Of a stretch of DNA of 64,000 nucleotides, positions 8,113 through 16,192 are shown one piece after another. The stretch comes from Verrucomicrobiaceae bacterium. Its GTDB lineage: Bacteria > Verrucomicrobiota > Verrucomicrobiia > Verrucomicrobiales > Verrucomicrobiaceae. Where the stretch lies: the NCBI GenBank assembly GCA_024232965.1, contig JACKQF010000008.1, positions 1 through 64,000 of the forward strand, written 5' to 3'. Position numbers and translations under genes: made by a program. Position 1 is the first letter of the stretch, and each line of letters begins with the position of its first letter. The notes below the pieces were generated by a model. The model did not search any database and was not told the DNA's origin. It saw nothing but the letters and a program-made list of their open reading frames with translations.

Positions 8113-8474
8113 GGGATCAAGATGTTGGAGTGAAAGGCGGCGGTGCCACGCCAAGCGCTGAAGCAGACCAGCAGGATGAAAATGAGGATTAACACCATGA
8201 CGGTGACGGCACTCCAGGTGGGGCCGTTGGGGCGTTTGAGCACGGCGACAAAACCCACGATCCAACCACCGAAGACGAAAATGGGACTGATCATGCGGCA
8301 GAGAACAAAGGCGATCATGTCGCCGGTTTCTTCGCCAGGGCGGTGATGACTGAGGCTTCCTGTCAGAAGACCAGCAATGAAGATGACCAATGCGGTAAAC
8401 GATAAATAGAGCGCAGCTTTCGCTAAGGGCGTGAGCGATGAGGGAGGTTCATCTTGCATGGTTCTTGAGTTCAT
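8109..8474 (-). CDS. Membrane protein with three predicted helices, 121 aa
   Basis: Hydrophobic segments lie at about residues 20-40 (AALYLSFTALVIFIAGLLTG), 58-80 (FVLCRMISPIFVFGGWIVGF) and 92-112 (VTVMVLILIFILLVCFSAW). No conserved motif is recognised. An alternative start is the ATG at 8459, which would reduce the overlap with the preceding gene from 26 to 11 bases. It is cotranscribed with both flanking exported-protein genes. Confidence 0.6.
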   Translation of the reverse strand: MNSRTMQDEPPSSLTPLAKAALYLSFTALVIFIAGLLTGSLSHHRPGEETGDMIAFVLCRMISPIFVFGGWIVGFVAVLKRPNGPTWSAVTVMVLILIFILLVCFSAWRGTAAFHSNILIP

Positions 8475-8823
8475 ACTTGCCGCTTTTGGTATGTGCTTCG
8501 GGTGCAGGATGGAGCAGCACGATCCGGCTGACGTAATCCGGGCCGAAGAGCGGATTGTGGAGATTGACCTGAACCTTCATGCCTGGCTTCAAGGCCGTGG
8601 GGGAGGTGTCGGGTTCATTGCGCCAGAACTTGGCGATCTTTGACCATACGAACTCACGAACGGGGCCGTCATCCTGAGCAAAAACGATCTTGCGTGTGGA
8701 GGCGTCCACACTGCGGACGATGCCTGTCATGGGGGTGCCCCTGGGCCGGTGAGCTTCTGCGGCAGTGGGCAGCGAGAGCAAGCCAACCACAAGAAACAAT
8801 GCAAGACGTGCAGGGGTGTTCAT
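8449..8823 (-). CDS. Exported hypothetical protein, 124 aa
   Basis: A Sec signal (ARLALFLVVGLLSLPTAAEA) is followed by a short beta-rich domain (MTGIVRSVDASTRKIVFAQDD, MKVQVNLHNPLFGPDYVSRIVLL). The pattern is reminiscent of small periplasmic OB-fold proteins such as the metal-binding CusF type, but the Met/His/Trp ligands of CusF are not evident. Its position 77 bp after the Cys-tail protein of the first RND operon suggests a periplasmic accessory role. Confidence 0.6.
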   Translation of the reverse strand: MNTPARLALFLVVGLLSLPTAAEAHRPRGTPMTGIVRSVDASTRKIVFAQDDGPVREFVWSKIAKFWRNEPDTSPTALKPGMKVQVNLHNPLFGPDYVSRIVLLHPAPEAHTKSGKYELKNHAR

Positions 8824-8900
8824 GGTCGTGGTGCCGCACAGCCAGCAGCGCCGCCCTCACGGTGGGACGGCGCTGTGGCATGACGCTGGCGAGTGAGGGA

Positions 8901-9374
8901 TTACTTCTTCTCATCGCCGTGCGCACAGGTGCAGGCGTATTCCTTGTTCTTGCAGGTGGGGCAATCGCTGAGGTTCAGGTTGAACTTCTCGGTCACGGAC
9001 TTCGCATCCGGCTTGGCCTTGATCTGCACCACGGTGGGGAGGTCATTGCCTTCGGGGACGGCCTTGTCTGAGATTAGCTTGTCGCCGTCTTTGGTGAAGC
9101 TCAGCTTGGTAGGAGCGGAGCGGTCGCCGAGGGTGACGCTGATGACTTGCTCACCAGGGGCGACGACTTTCATGTCGTCGTCGATGAAGCGGATTTCGAC
9201 CTTCTTGTCTTTGTTCACGAAGAACTCGACGTGGGGTTCGACTTCCGTGATGAGCTTGCCGCCGGTGGGGCCAGCTTTGGCGGCATGTTCGTGGTCGTGT
9301 TTGTCTTTATAAGCAGCCGTGGCGGTGAAGGCCATGGCGAGGGCGAGCAGGGTGGTGGTTAGCAGTTTTTTCAT
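8901..9374 (-). CDS. Periplasmic Cys-tail protein of RND operon 1, 157 aa
   Basis: The start at 9374 gives a signal peptide (MKKLLTTTLLALAMAFTATA). The N-terminus is His-rich (KDKHDHEHAAK) and leads into AGPTGGKLI...VEFFVNKDKKVEI. The C-terminus is CPTCKNKEYACTCAHGDEKK. The gene at 15755-16192 has the same plan, with CKGCGNAEYACTCDE at its end. They are paralogues, each directly after an RND pump gene. I know no named family. The paired CxxC...CTC cluster suggests a periplasmic metal carrier that feeds the pump. This is inferred. Confidence 0.75.
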   Translation of the reverse strand: MKKLLTTTLLALAMAFTATAAYKDKHDHEHAAKAGPTGGKLITEVEPHVEFFVNKDKKVEIRFIDDDMKVVAPGEQVISVTLGDRSAPTKLSFTKDGDKLISDKAVPEGNDLPTVVQIKAKPDAKSVTEKFNLNLSDCPTCKNKEYACTCAHGDEKK

Positions 9375-9470
9375 GATGTTTGTTTGTCTGGTTTGGTTTC
9401 GATTCAGTTTGGTTTGGCTTGCCTTGGCGGCGCACGCTTGGAAGCGCTGGCCACCTTGGAAATTCATGGT

Positions 9471-12400
9471 TTAGTGCGAAGCAGGCGCTTCATTCTGGAT
9501 GGCAGCGTCAGCGGCTTTTCTGCCGAAGGTGTAGAAGACCGTGGGCGTAACGCCGAGGCCGAGAAGGGTGCTGGTGATGAGGCCACCGACGATGACGACG
9601 GCCACGGGATGGAGGATTTCCTTGCCTGGCTGATCCGCTGCGAGCACGAGCGGGATCAAGCCGATGCCAGCGGCTAGCGCCGTCATGAGCACGGGCACGA
9701 GGCGTTCCTTGGTGCCACGTATGACCATCTTGCGCGTGAAATTCTCGCCCTCATGCTGCATGAGGTGCAGGTAGTGGCTGATGAGCATGATGCTGTTCCG
9801 TGCAGCTACCCCAGCCACAGCGATGAAGCCGACGAGCGTGGCGATGCTGATGTTGTTCAGCTTGAAGTAGGTGAAGACGAGGCCACCGACCATCGCCAGC
9901 GGGATGTCGCACAGCACTTGAATGGCAAAGAACGGCGTGCGGAAATAGCCGTAGAGCAGGAAGGCGATGACGAGCAGAATGATGCCGGTGAAGATGGCAA
10001 TGCGCCGCGTAGCGTCCTGCTGGGCCTGGAACTCGCCCTCGAAGGTGACGAAGTAGCCTTCGGGCAGTTTTACTTTGGCAGCGACTTCCTCCTGCAATTT
10101 CACCACGAGGTTGCTCACGTCTCGCACGGTGGGCTTGATGGCGAGGGCGAAGCGGCGCTGGCTGTTCTCGCGGAAGATGACGTTTGGCCCCTTGGCCTCG
10201 CGCACGTCGGCGACGAGTGACAAAGGGATGTGCTGACCCTCACCTGTTTCCATGGGCAGCTCGGCGATCTTGTCGGGTGAGTCGCGCCACTCCACGGGCA
10301 AGCGCATGACCAGGTTCACAGCACGCTGGCCTTCGCGCAGCTCGGCGACTTCCTTGCCGCCGATCATCGCGGAGAGCTGTTCATTCAGATGGCCGGGGGC
10401 AATACCATAGGCTTTGGCACGGTCACGATCCGCTTCGATGCGGAGCTGTGGAATGGAGGAGGTTTGATCCAGCTTGCAGTCTTCAAAGCCGGGCACGGTC
10501 TTGGCGACGCTCTGAATTTCGATGCCGAGCTGGCGGAGTTTATCGAGGTCGGGGCCGAAGATTTTCACCGCCACAGGTGCCGACACGCCGCTGAGCATGT
10601 GGCCGATGCGGTCGGCCAATGGCCCGCCTACCACGGCGAAGACGCCGGGGATGGTGCGGAGCTTCTTGCCGATGTCGTCGAGGATTTCCTTGCGGCCTCG
10701 GCCTTTGCTGGCGTGCTCGCCTTCGATCTCGCGGAAATCGACATCGAACTCCGCAGTGGACACAGGCACCACATGGTCGCCGCGTTCGGCACGGCCCAGA
10801 CGACGGCCCACCTTGCGCACCTCGGGCACGCTGAGGATTTGCTGCTCAATCACGTCGGAGATTTTGTTCATCTCCTCCAGCGATGTGCCGGGCGCGGTAG
10901 TGGCAGCGACGAGCGCGGTTTCCTCCTGGAACTTGGGTAGGAAGTCCTTGTTCATCTTCGGATACAGCGAGAACGCAGCGATGACGATCACCAGCACGAT
11001 GCCCAGCATGAGGAAGGGCTGGCTGAGGCCAAAGCGCAGCAGCGTGTGCTCCAGCAGCCACTTCATGCCACGGGTGAGGAAGCCGTCTTTGTGCTCGTGG
11101 CCGTGCTTGGGATTTAACAAGATCGAGCAGAGCACCGGGATGGCCGTGAGTGAGACAACGAAAGAGGCGATCATCGAGATGATCGTGGCAATCGCGATGG
11201 GGGCGAACAGTTTGCCCTCCACACCCGTCAAGCCGAGCAAGGGCAGGAACACGAGAATGATCAGGACGGTGGCGTAAAGGATGGAGTTTCGCACTTCGCC
11301 CGATGCCTTGGCGATGACTTGCAGGCGCGGATGGGGTTGGGCCAGTGCGGCATTCTCGCGCAGACGACGGAAGACGTTTTCCACATCGACGATGGCATCA
11401 TCAACGACCATGCCGATGGCGACGGCGAGGCCACCGAGGGTCATGGAGTTCACGCTGATGTCGAACCATTTGAAGACCAGCATGGTGATACCAAAGGACA
11501 GCGGCATCGCCATCAATGTGATGAACGTGGTGCGGAAGTTCAGCAGGAACAGGAACAACACAATGGTCACCATGATCGCGCCATCGCGAATGGCTTCGGT
11601 GAGATTGCCGATGGCGTGGTCGATGAAGTCCTTTTGCTGAAACAGCAGCGTGGTTTCGACGCCTTTGGGGTAGGTGGCCTTGAGTTCTTCCAGCGCTTTC
11701 TTGATCTGCTCCGTCAGCGCACGGGTGTCAAAGCCCGGTGCCTTGGTGATGGACATGATGACACCATAGGTCGGCGATTTTTCCGGTGCCTGGCTCACGG
11801 TGGCATCACCGCGCATGGGTTCGATGCCCCACACCACTTCCGCCACGTCACCGATGGAGATGGGCCGGTCATTCACCTTCTTGATGATGGTGCGGGCGAT
11901 GTCGTTCAGCTCCACGGTCATCGCCAGATTGCGCACCATGATCTCGGTGGGGCCGGTGTTGATAAAGCCGCCCGTGGTGGTGTTCGCCGAATCGACAGCG
12001 GCCTGTTCCAGCTCGTCAAAGCTCACGCCATTAGCCTGCATCTTGTAGGGGTCGGGCTGGATCTCGATCTGCTTCACGCCGCCGCCCATGTTGAGGATTT
12101 CGGCAATGCCGGAGACGCTTTGCAGTCGGCGCTTGATCGTCCAGTCAGCGAGCGAGCGCACCTCACGCGGCGGAATGTAGCCGTCCTCGCCCTCCTTGAT
12201 CGTGGAGCGCACACCGACGAGAAGGATTTCTCCCATCAGCGAGGCCACGGGCGTCATGAAAGGCTGCACGCCTTCGGGCAACTGTTCGCGCACGCCTTGC
12301 AGGCGCTCTTGGACCAGCATTCGTGCCTTGTAGATGTCCGTGTCCCAGCCGAACTCGGCATAGACGAGCGAGAGTGAAACATCCGAGTTGGAGCGCAAGC

Positions 12401-12641
12401 GGGTGAGTCCCGCTACGCCCATGAGAGCACTTTCAATCGGCTGCGTGACGCGCATTTCGACTTCTTCCGGCGCAAGGCCAGGGGATTCCGTCAAGATGAT
12501 GACGGTGGGCTTGGTCAAGTCCGGCAGCACCTCCACGGGCAGCTCGGTGGCCGTCTTCAAGCCCATCACCATGAGGATGAGCGAGACGCCGATGATGAGC
12601 GCTCGGCTAGCGAGCGCCCAATGAATCATTTTGTTGAGCAT
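9471..12641 (-). CDS. HME-RND heavy-metal efflux pump (CzcA/CusA family), 1056 aa
   Basis: Inner-membrane proton-driven pump that passes metal ions into a trans-periplasmic channel. The length and 12-helix plan match the family. The fourth transmembrane region carries GGLAVAIGMVVDDAIVDVEN, the HME charged motif with Asp pairs, here AIG rather than DFG. Paired porter domains and the usual C-terminal helix set (GYFRTPFFAIQVLCDIPLAM, GFIAVAGVAARNSIMLISHY) are intact. It starts 3 bases after the membrane-fusion gene and is followed by the Cys-tail protein. The motif variant argues against the best-studied Zn/Co/Cd group, so the substrate is left open. Confidence 0.93.
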   Translation of the reverse strand: MLNKMIHWALASRALIIGVSLILMVMGLKTATELPVEVLPDLTKPTVIILTESPGLAPEEVEMRVTQPIESALMGVAGLTRLRSNSDVSLSLVYAEFGWDTDIYKARMLVQERLQGVREQLPEGVQPFMTPVASLMGEILLVGVRSTIKEGEDGYIPPREVRSLADWTIKRRLQSVSGIAEILNMGGGVKQIEIQPDPYKMQANGVSFDELEQAAVDSANTTTGGFINTGPTEIMVRNLAMTVELNDIARTIIKKVNDRPISIGDVAEVVWGIEPMRGDATVSQAPEKSPTYGVIMSITKAPGFDTRALTEQIKKALEELKATYPKGVETTLLFQQKDFIDHAIGNLTEAIRDGAIMVTIVLFLFLLNFRTTFITLMAMPLSFGITMLVFKWFDISVNSMTLGGLAVAIGMVVDDAIVDVENVFRRLRENAALAQPHPRLQVIAKASGEVRNSILYATVLIILVFLPLLGLTGVEGKLFAPIAIATIISMIASFVVSLTAIPVLCSILLNPKHGHEHKDGFLTRGMKWLLEHTLLRFGLSQPFLMLGIVLVIVIAAFSLYPKMNKDFLPKFQEETALVAATTAPGTSLEEMNKISDVIEQQILSVPEVRKVGRRLGRAERGDHVVPVSTAEFDVDFREIEGEHASKGRGRKEILDDIGKKLRTIPGVFAVVGGPLADRIGHMLSGVSAPVAVKIFGPDLDKLRQLGIEIQSVAKTVPGFEDCKLDQTSSIPQLRIEADRDRAKAYGIAPGHLNEQLSAMIGGKEVAELREGQRAVNLVMRLPVEWRDSPDKIAELPMETGEGQHIPLSLVADVREAKGPNVIFRENSQRRFALAIKPTVRDVSNLVVKLQEEVAAKVKLPEGYFVTFEGEFQAQQDATRRIAIFTGIILLVIAFLLYGYFRTPFFAIQVLCDIPLAMVGGLVFTYFKLNNISIATLVGFIAVAGVAARNSIMLISHYLHLMQHEGENFTRKMVIRGTKERLVPVLMTALAAGIGLIPLVLAADQPGKEILHPVAVVIVGGLITSTLLGLGVTPTVFYTFGRKAADAAIQNEAPASH

Positions 12642-12644
12642 GGC

Positions 12645-13814
12645 TTACGCAGCCTCCTTCTTGATGGGTTTCACCGGGGCTTCATCCTCATCAGCGGCAG
12701 CGCCACGCTTCTTGGTGAACACGGCAATGAGCAGCAGAATGAAAAGGACGATGGTGGCATACATCCACAGCGAACTGGCTCCGCCTTCCTCATGTGCATG
12801 ACCACCTGCGCCGCCTTTTTTCGCGTCCATTTCGGCTTTCTTCTCAGGGGTCAGCTCGCTGCCATCGGCGGCGTGTTCGTGGCCGTGCGCGGCATCCAGT
12901 GCTTCCTTGAGCGACACGCTGCTGGCTCCGGCAAAGGACAGCGAATAAGCGCCGCGTGTGACGACTTCATCCGCTGGCAGCAGGCCGTTGGTGATCTCGA
13001 CAAAACGATCATTGATCTCGCCCACGGTGACGGGCGTTTTGACGAAGGCATTCGCGAGGTCGAAGTCCTTCACATAGACAAAGCGGTTCGATGCCTCGCC
13101 TTGCAAGGCAGCACGCGGCACGCTGACCACGTTGCTGCGCTTGCTCATCACTATGCTGAACTCCGCCCGCATGTCGGCACGCAGCAGACCGCCGGTATTG
13201 GGCAGGCGGAAAATGGCGTCAATGGTGCCGCTGGCCTTGTCGGCACTGGTGCCGAAGCGCAGCAACTCGCCATCAAACTTCTCGGTCGGCAGTGCGGCCA
13301 CCTTGATGTGAGCCACGGTGCCGGGCTTCATGCGTCCGGCCTGATGCTCCGGCACACGGGCGACGGCATAGACTTCGCTCAGGTCAGTGATCTCAAGCAC
13401 GGCTTTCTCTGGGTCGATGGGATCGCCAAGCCTGGCGTCCACATGCGTGACGAGGCCCGCCAGCGGGGCTTGGAGTGCAATCACGGGCGGCGGATCACCG
13501 GGTTGACGGCTCTCGACCTTGGCGACTTCATCGCCCAGCTTCACCGTGTCTCCTGGAGAGACTTTTAGTTCGATGATGCGGCCTGGAATGCGGCTGCTGA
13601 CAGCCGCGATCTTGCTGGGAATAGCCTCGACGCGGCCCAGCGAGAAGATGGTGGCCTCGAAGTCAGTTTCCTCGACCTCGACGGTTTCGATGCGGAGGTT
13701 TTTCACGCCGGTTTCATCCAGCACGACGGTGTTGGCAGCGCGTTTAGCATCGGCGGCATGAGCCAAGCCGGACAAGGCGAGGCAGAGGAACAGTTGGGCA
13801 AGGGGTCGTTTCAT
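12645..13814 (-). CDS. Membrane-fusion (periplasmic adaptor) protein with C-terminal His-rich tail and TM, 389 aa
   Basis: CzcB/CusB-family adaptor joining the RND pump to the outer-membrane channel. It has a signal peptide (PLAQLFLCLALSGLAHAADA), a lipoyl-like half-motif (IPGRIIELKVSPGDTVKLGD), a beta-barrel region and a membrane-proximal domain. It differs from most adaptors at its C-terminus. After the normal domains come AAHGHEHAADG and GGHAHEEGG, then a transmembrane helix (LWMYATIVLFILLLIAVF) and a charged cytoplasmic tail. The extra helix and His clusters may fix it to the inner membrane and bind metal. Confidence 0.88.
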   Translation of the reverse strand: MKRPLAQLFLCLALSGLAHAADAKRAANTVVLDETGVKNLRIETVEVEETDFEATIFSLGRVEAIPSKIAAVSSRIPGRIIELKVSPGDTVKLGDEVAKVESRQPGDPPPVIALQAPLAGLVTHVDARLGDPIDPEKAVLEITDLSEVYAVARVPEHQAGRMKPGTVAHIKVAALPTEKFDGELLRFGTSADKASGTIDAIFRLPNTGGLLRADMRAEFSIVMSKRSNVVSVPRAALQGEASNRFVYVKDFDLANAFVKTPVTVGEINDRFVEITNGLLPADEVVTRGAYSLSFAGASSVSLKEALDAAHGHEHAADGSELTPEKKAEMDAKKGGAGGHAHEEGGASSLWMYATIVLFILLLIAVFTKKRGAAADEDEAPVKPIKKEAA

Positions 13815-13844
13815 GGTGAGAAAATCAAAGTGGGAATGTTGCGG

Positions 13845-15095
13845 TTAGCGTTTCGTGGAAGTGACTGGCACAGCGGGCGCGTGCTTGCCGATGGCGGACT
13901 CGTAGCGGATGCGGGCGAGGTGGAAGTCACGCACGGCATCCAGCGCTGCGGCTTCGAGTTGCAGGCGTTGCTCGCGGGCACGGAGGATGGTGAGCAGATC
14001 GGTCTGGCCGCTCTCATAGGCTTTTTCCAGCTTGCCGGTTTGTTCGATGACGAGCGGCAGGAGCTTGTCGCGGGTCTCGTGCGCGAGATCAGCGCTGGTC
14101 TGCATGTCCTTCCGGGCATTCTCTGCATCACTGCGGATTTGCTTGGCGAGCGCTGCCTGCTCCAGGCGCACACGCTCTGCGGCGGCGGTTTTCTCGGCGA
14201 CCTGCCCTTCGTTCTTGTTCCAGAAAGGGAGCGGAAGCGAGACACGGAAACCGATCACGCCATTGGTTCGCCGATCATCGCCAGATGCGTTTTGAGTCTC
14301 TGGCCCGGCGAAGATGCCCGCGCTCACGTCCTGCCACTTGTTGGCTTTGGCGAGGCTGATGTCGGTTTGAGAAGCGATGACTTTGGCCTCGGCGAGCTGA
14401 TAGTCGGCACGTAGCACCCAATTCGCCCCTTTGCCTGGCACGTTCATTTCAGGGAGTGCGCCAGAGAGCGACAGCGCATCATCGGGATCGAGATTGAGCA
14501 TGGGCTTGAGCGTGCCCAGCAGGCTGCGGCTCTCGCCTTCCAGCTTGCGAGCTTCCACGATAAGGCGTTGCGCATCCACCTGGGCCTGCGCCGCATCCAG
14601 CGCGGAGAGTTCACCTGCTTTAGCCCGGCCTTGCACAAACTCGGAGAGCTTTGTCGCCAGCTCTGTCTGTTGCTGACGCAAACCGCGCTGCTGCTCGATG
14701 GCGAGAATCTGCACCGCCAAGGTTTGCGCCTCGGAAATCAAACGGCGCTCGGCATCCTTCACTTCCAGCTCTGCTGCGGTGACAAGCTGCGCGGTGAGTT
14801 GCTTCTCCAGTCGCAAGCGCCGGGTGATGGGGAACGATTGATCGAGTGACAGCATAACCTCGCCTGGTGAAAGGTAGGTTTCATTGCGCGAATCCAAGCC
14901 CACGGTGGGATTGGAGAGACGACCTGCGCCGAGCTGGCGACCGCGTGCCTCCTCCACAGCCATGCGAGCGGCTTTGAGGGAAGGATGCGAGGCGCGGACA
15001 CGCGGCCCGATGTCGGAAAGTGAAAGGGTGAGTGCGGAAGCGGATGAAGCAGCCGCAAGGAACAACAAGAAAGTCAGAGAGATTGAGCGAAGCAT
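13845..15095 (-). CDS. TolC-family outer-membrane efflux protein of RND operon 1 (CzcC-like), 416 aa
   Basis: The start at 15095 opens the signal peptide (MLRSISLTFLLFLAAASSAS). The body has the long amphipathic alpha-hairpins of outer-membrane efflux proteins (Ala/Gln/Leu/Glu-rich coiled coils such as AALAKQIRSDAENARKDM) and the conserved VSLPLPFWNKNEGQ that is typical of CzcC-type members. It forms the outer-membrane exit duct for the adjacent adaptor and pump. It lies 30 bp upstream of the adaptor gene in the same operon. Confidence 0.88.
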   Translation of the reverse strand: MLRSISLTFLLFLAAASSASALTLSLSDIGPRVRASHPSLKAARMAVEEARGRQLGAGRLSNPTVGLDSRNETYLSPGEVMLSLDQSFPITRRLRLEKQLTAQLVTAAELEVKDAERRLISEAQTLAVQILAIEQQRGLRQQQTELATKLSEFVQGRAKAGELSALDAAQAQVDAQRLIVEARKLEGESRSLLGTLKPMLNLDPDDALSLSGALPEMNVPGKGANWVLRADYQLAEAKVIASQTDISLAKANKWQDVSAGIFAGPETQNASGDDRRTNGVIGFRVSLPLPFWNKNEGQVAEKTAAAERVRLEQAALAKQIRSDAENARKDMQTSADLAHETRDKLLPLVIEQTGKLEKAYESGQTDLLTILRAREQRLQLEAAALDAVRDFHLARIRYESAIGKHAPAVPVTSTKR

Positions 15096-15209
15096 GAAAA
15101 GGGTGGTGGTTTGTGGTTTGCAGGCGTGGACATGCCATGCCTGGAGCAATGAGAAGATCGCCAGTGCGCCTCAGCCGTCAGTCGTGGACGGCAGCGCGGG
15201 CTTCTTGCC

Positions 15210-15656
15210 TTAAACCAAAATCACCATGCAACGTGCCACCTGCAACGATGCAGGCGGACTCTCTCCCCCGGTGTCCAGGGGCATCCTCATCCATTCATTT
15301 TCGGCGAGTGCCTGAATCAGCACCCAATCGTGAAACCAAGTCTCAGCGACGAGCACTGCGACGAAAGCGGGAATCGAAACGGCTGCGAAGTTTGAAGTCG
15401 AAGCCTGCATGTCCACGCTCAGCGGCGTGTGGTGCTCTTTTTCGCCTTGGTCGTCACAGTCCTTGGTGGAGCTTTCCTCGCAAGGCACCTCACCCGCGTG
15501 GTTATCCACGATCACGCGATGGCAGTGCTCCGCTTTCGTCTCGACCGGCGCATCGCCATGGGCACAGGCATAGCCACGCTGCACGCCAAACACCTGCGCA
15601 CACGCGACGACCAGAACGGCCAGCGTGGGGAGGATGCGTTTGCGGAAAAGTGACAT
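15210..15656 (-). CDS. Exported Cys/His-rich protein at head of RND operon 1 (CzcI-like position), 148 aa
   Basis: The start at 15656 gives a signal (LPTLAVLVVACAQVFGVQRG). The mature part has ACAHGDAP, EHCHRVIVDNHAGEVPCEES and DCDDQGEKEHH clusters. A second, independent protein with the same plan heads RND operon 2 (21483-21878). In czc loci a small exported protein (CzcI) also precedes czcC. Homology to CzcI is not shown here, only matching position and type. It probably binds metal in the periplasm or modulates the efflux system. Confidence 0.65.
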   Translation of the reverse strand: MSLFRKRILPTLAVLVVACAQVFGVQRGYACAHGDAPVETKAEHCHRVIVDNHAGEVPCEESSTKDCDDQGEKEHHTPLSVDMQASTSNFAAVSIPAFVAVLVAETWFHDWVLIQALAENEWMRMPLDTGGESPPASLQVARCMVILV

Positions 15657-15706
15657 GAGCGGTGCTATGATGCTCTCGGGACTGGAAGTATTCAATTTTA
15701 ATTTTG

Positions 15707-15741
15707 AAGCTCCTGATCCCAGAACTTGGAATCAGGAGCTT
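15707..15741 (-). terminator. Terminator of RND operon 2
   Basis: A perfect 11-bp inverted repeat (AAGCTCCTGAT / ATCAGGAGCTT) with a 13-nt loop. On the minus strand it is followed by the AT-rich run CAAAATTAAAATTG. It sits between the last gene of RND operon 2 and the first gene of RND operon 1, separating the two transcription units. Confidence 0.75.
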
Positions 15742-15754
15742 TCCAGCGGGTCAA

Positions 15755-16192
15755 TCACTCGTCGCAGGTGCAGGCATATTCGGCGTTGCCGCAACCTTTG
15801 CAGGTATGGAGCTGGAGCTTGATGCGGAAATTCTTGGTCTTGGCTTCGGGGGTGGATTTGGCCTGGACGACGACTTGGTAGCCTTCGCCATCAGGGAGCT
15901 TGGTGGTAGAGACGAAAAGATCACCTTTCTTCGCGAACTCGATCTTGGTTTTGCCGGTCGGTGCTTCGGCGGTGGCGGTGATGACTTCGGTGCTGGCGGG
16001 CTGGGCTTTCAGCGCGGCGTCATAGACGGCGATGCTGATGCTGCGGTCTTTTTCGACGAAGAACTCGGCTTGCTTGCCGCCGAGATCGAGGATGAGGCCT
16101 TTGCGGGGGCCTGCTTTGACTTTGGCATCCGCAAAGGCGGACGTGGTGGCGAGGGCGGCGATGATGATGGCGATGTTGAGCAGTGTTTTCAT
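15755..16192 (-). CDS. Periplasmic Cys-tail protein of RND operon 2, 145 aa
   Basis: The signal peptide is MKTLLNIAIIIAALATTSAFA. The mature part begins with AKVKAGPRKGLILDLGGKQA and FFVEKDRSISI, parallel to the operon 1 paralogue (8901-9374), and ends CKGCGNAEYACTCDE. It lacks the N-terminal His cluster of the paralogue. The start overlaps the RND pump stop by 4 bp (ATGA), so the two are translationally coupled. That ties its function to the pump: probably periplasmic metal delivery or buffering (inference). Confidence 0.78.
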   Translation of the reverse strand: MKTLLNIAIIIAALATTSAFADAKVKAGPRKGLILDLGGKQAEFFVEKDRSISIAVYDAALKAQPASTEVITATAEAPTGKTKIEFAKKGDLFVSTTKLPDGEGYQVVVQAKSTPEAKTKNFRIKLQLHTCKGCGNAEYACTCDE

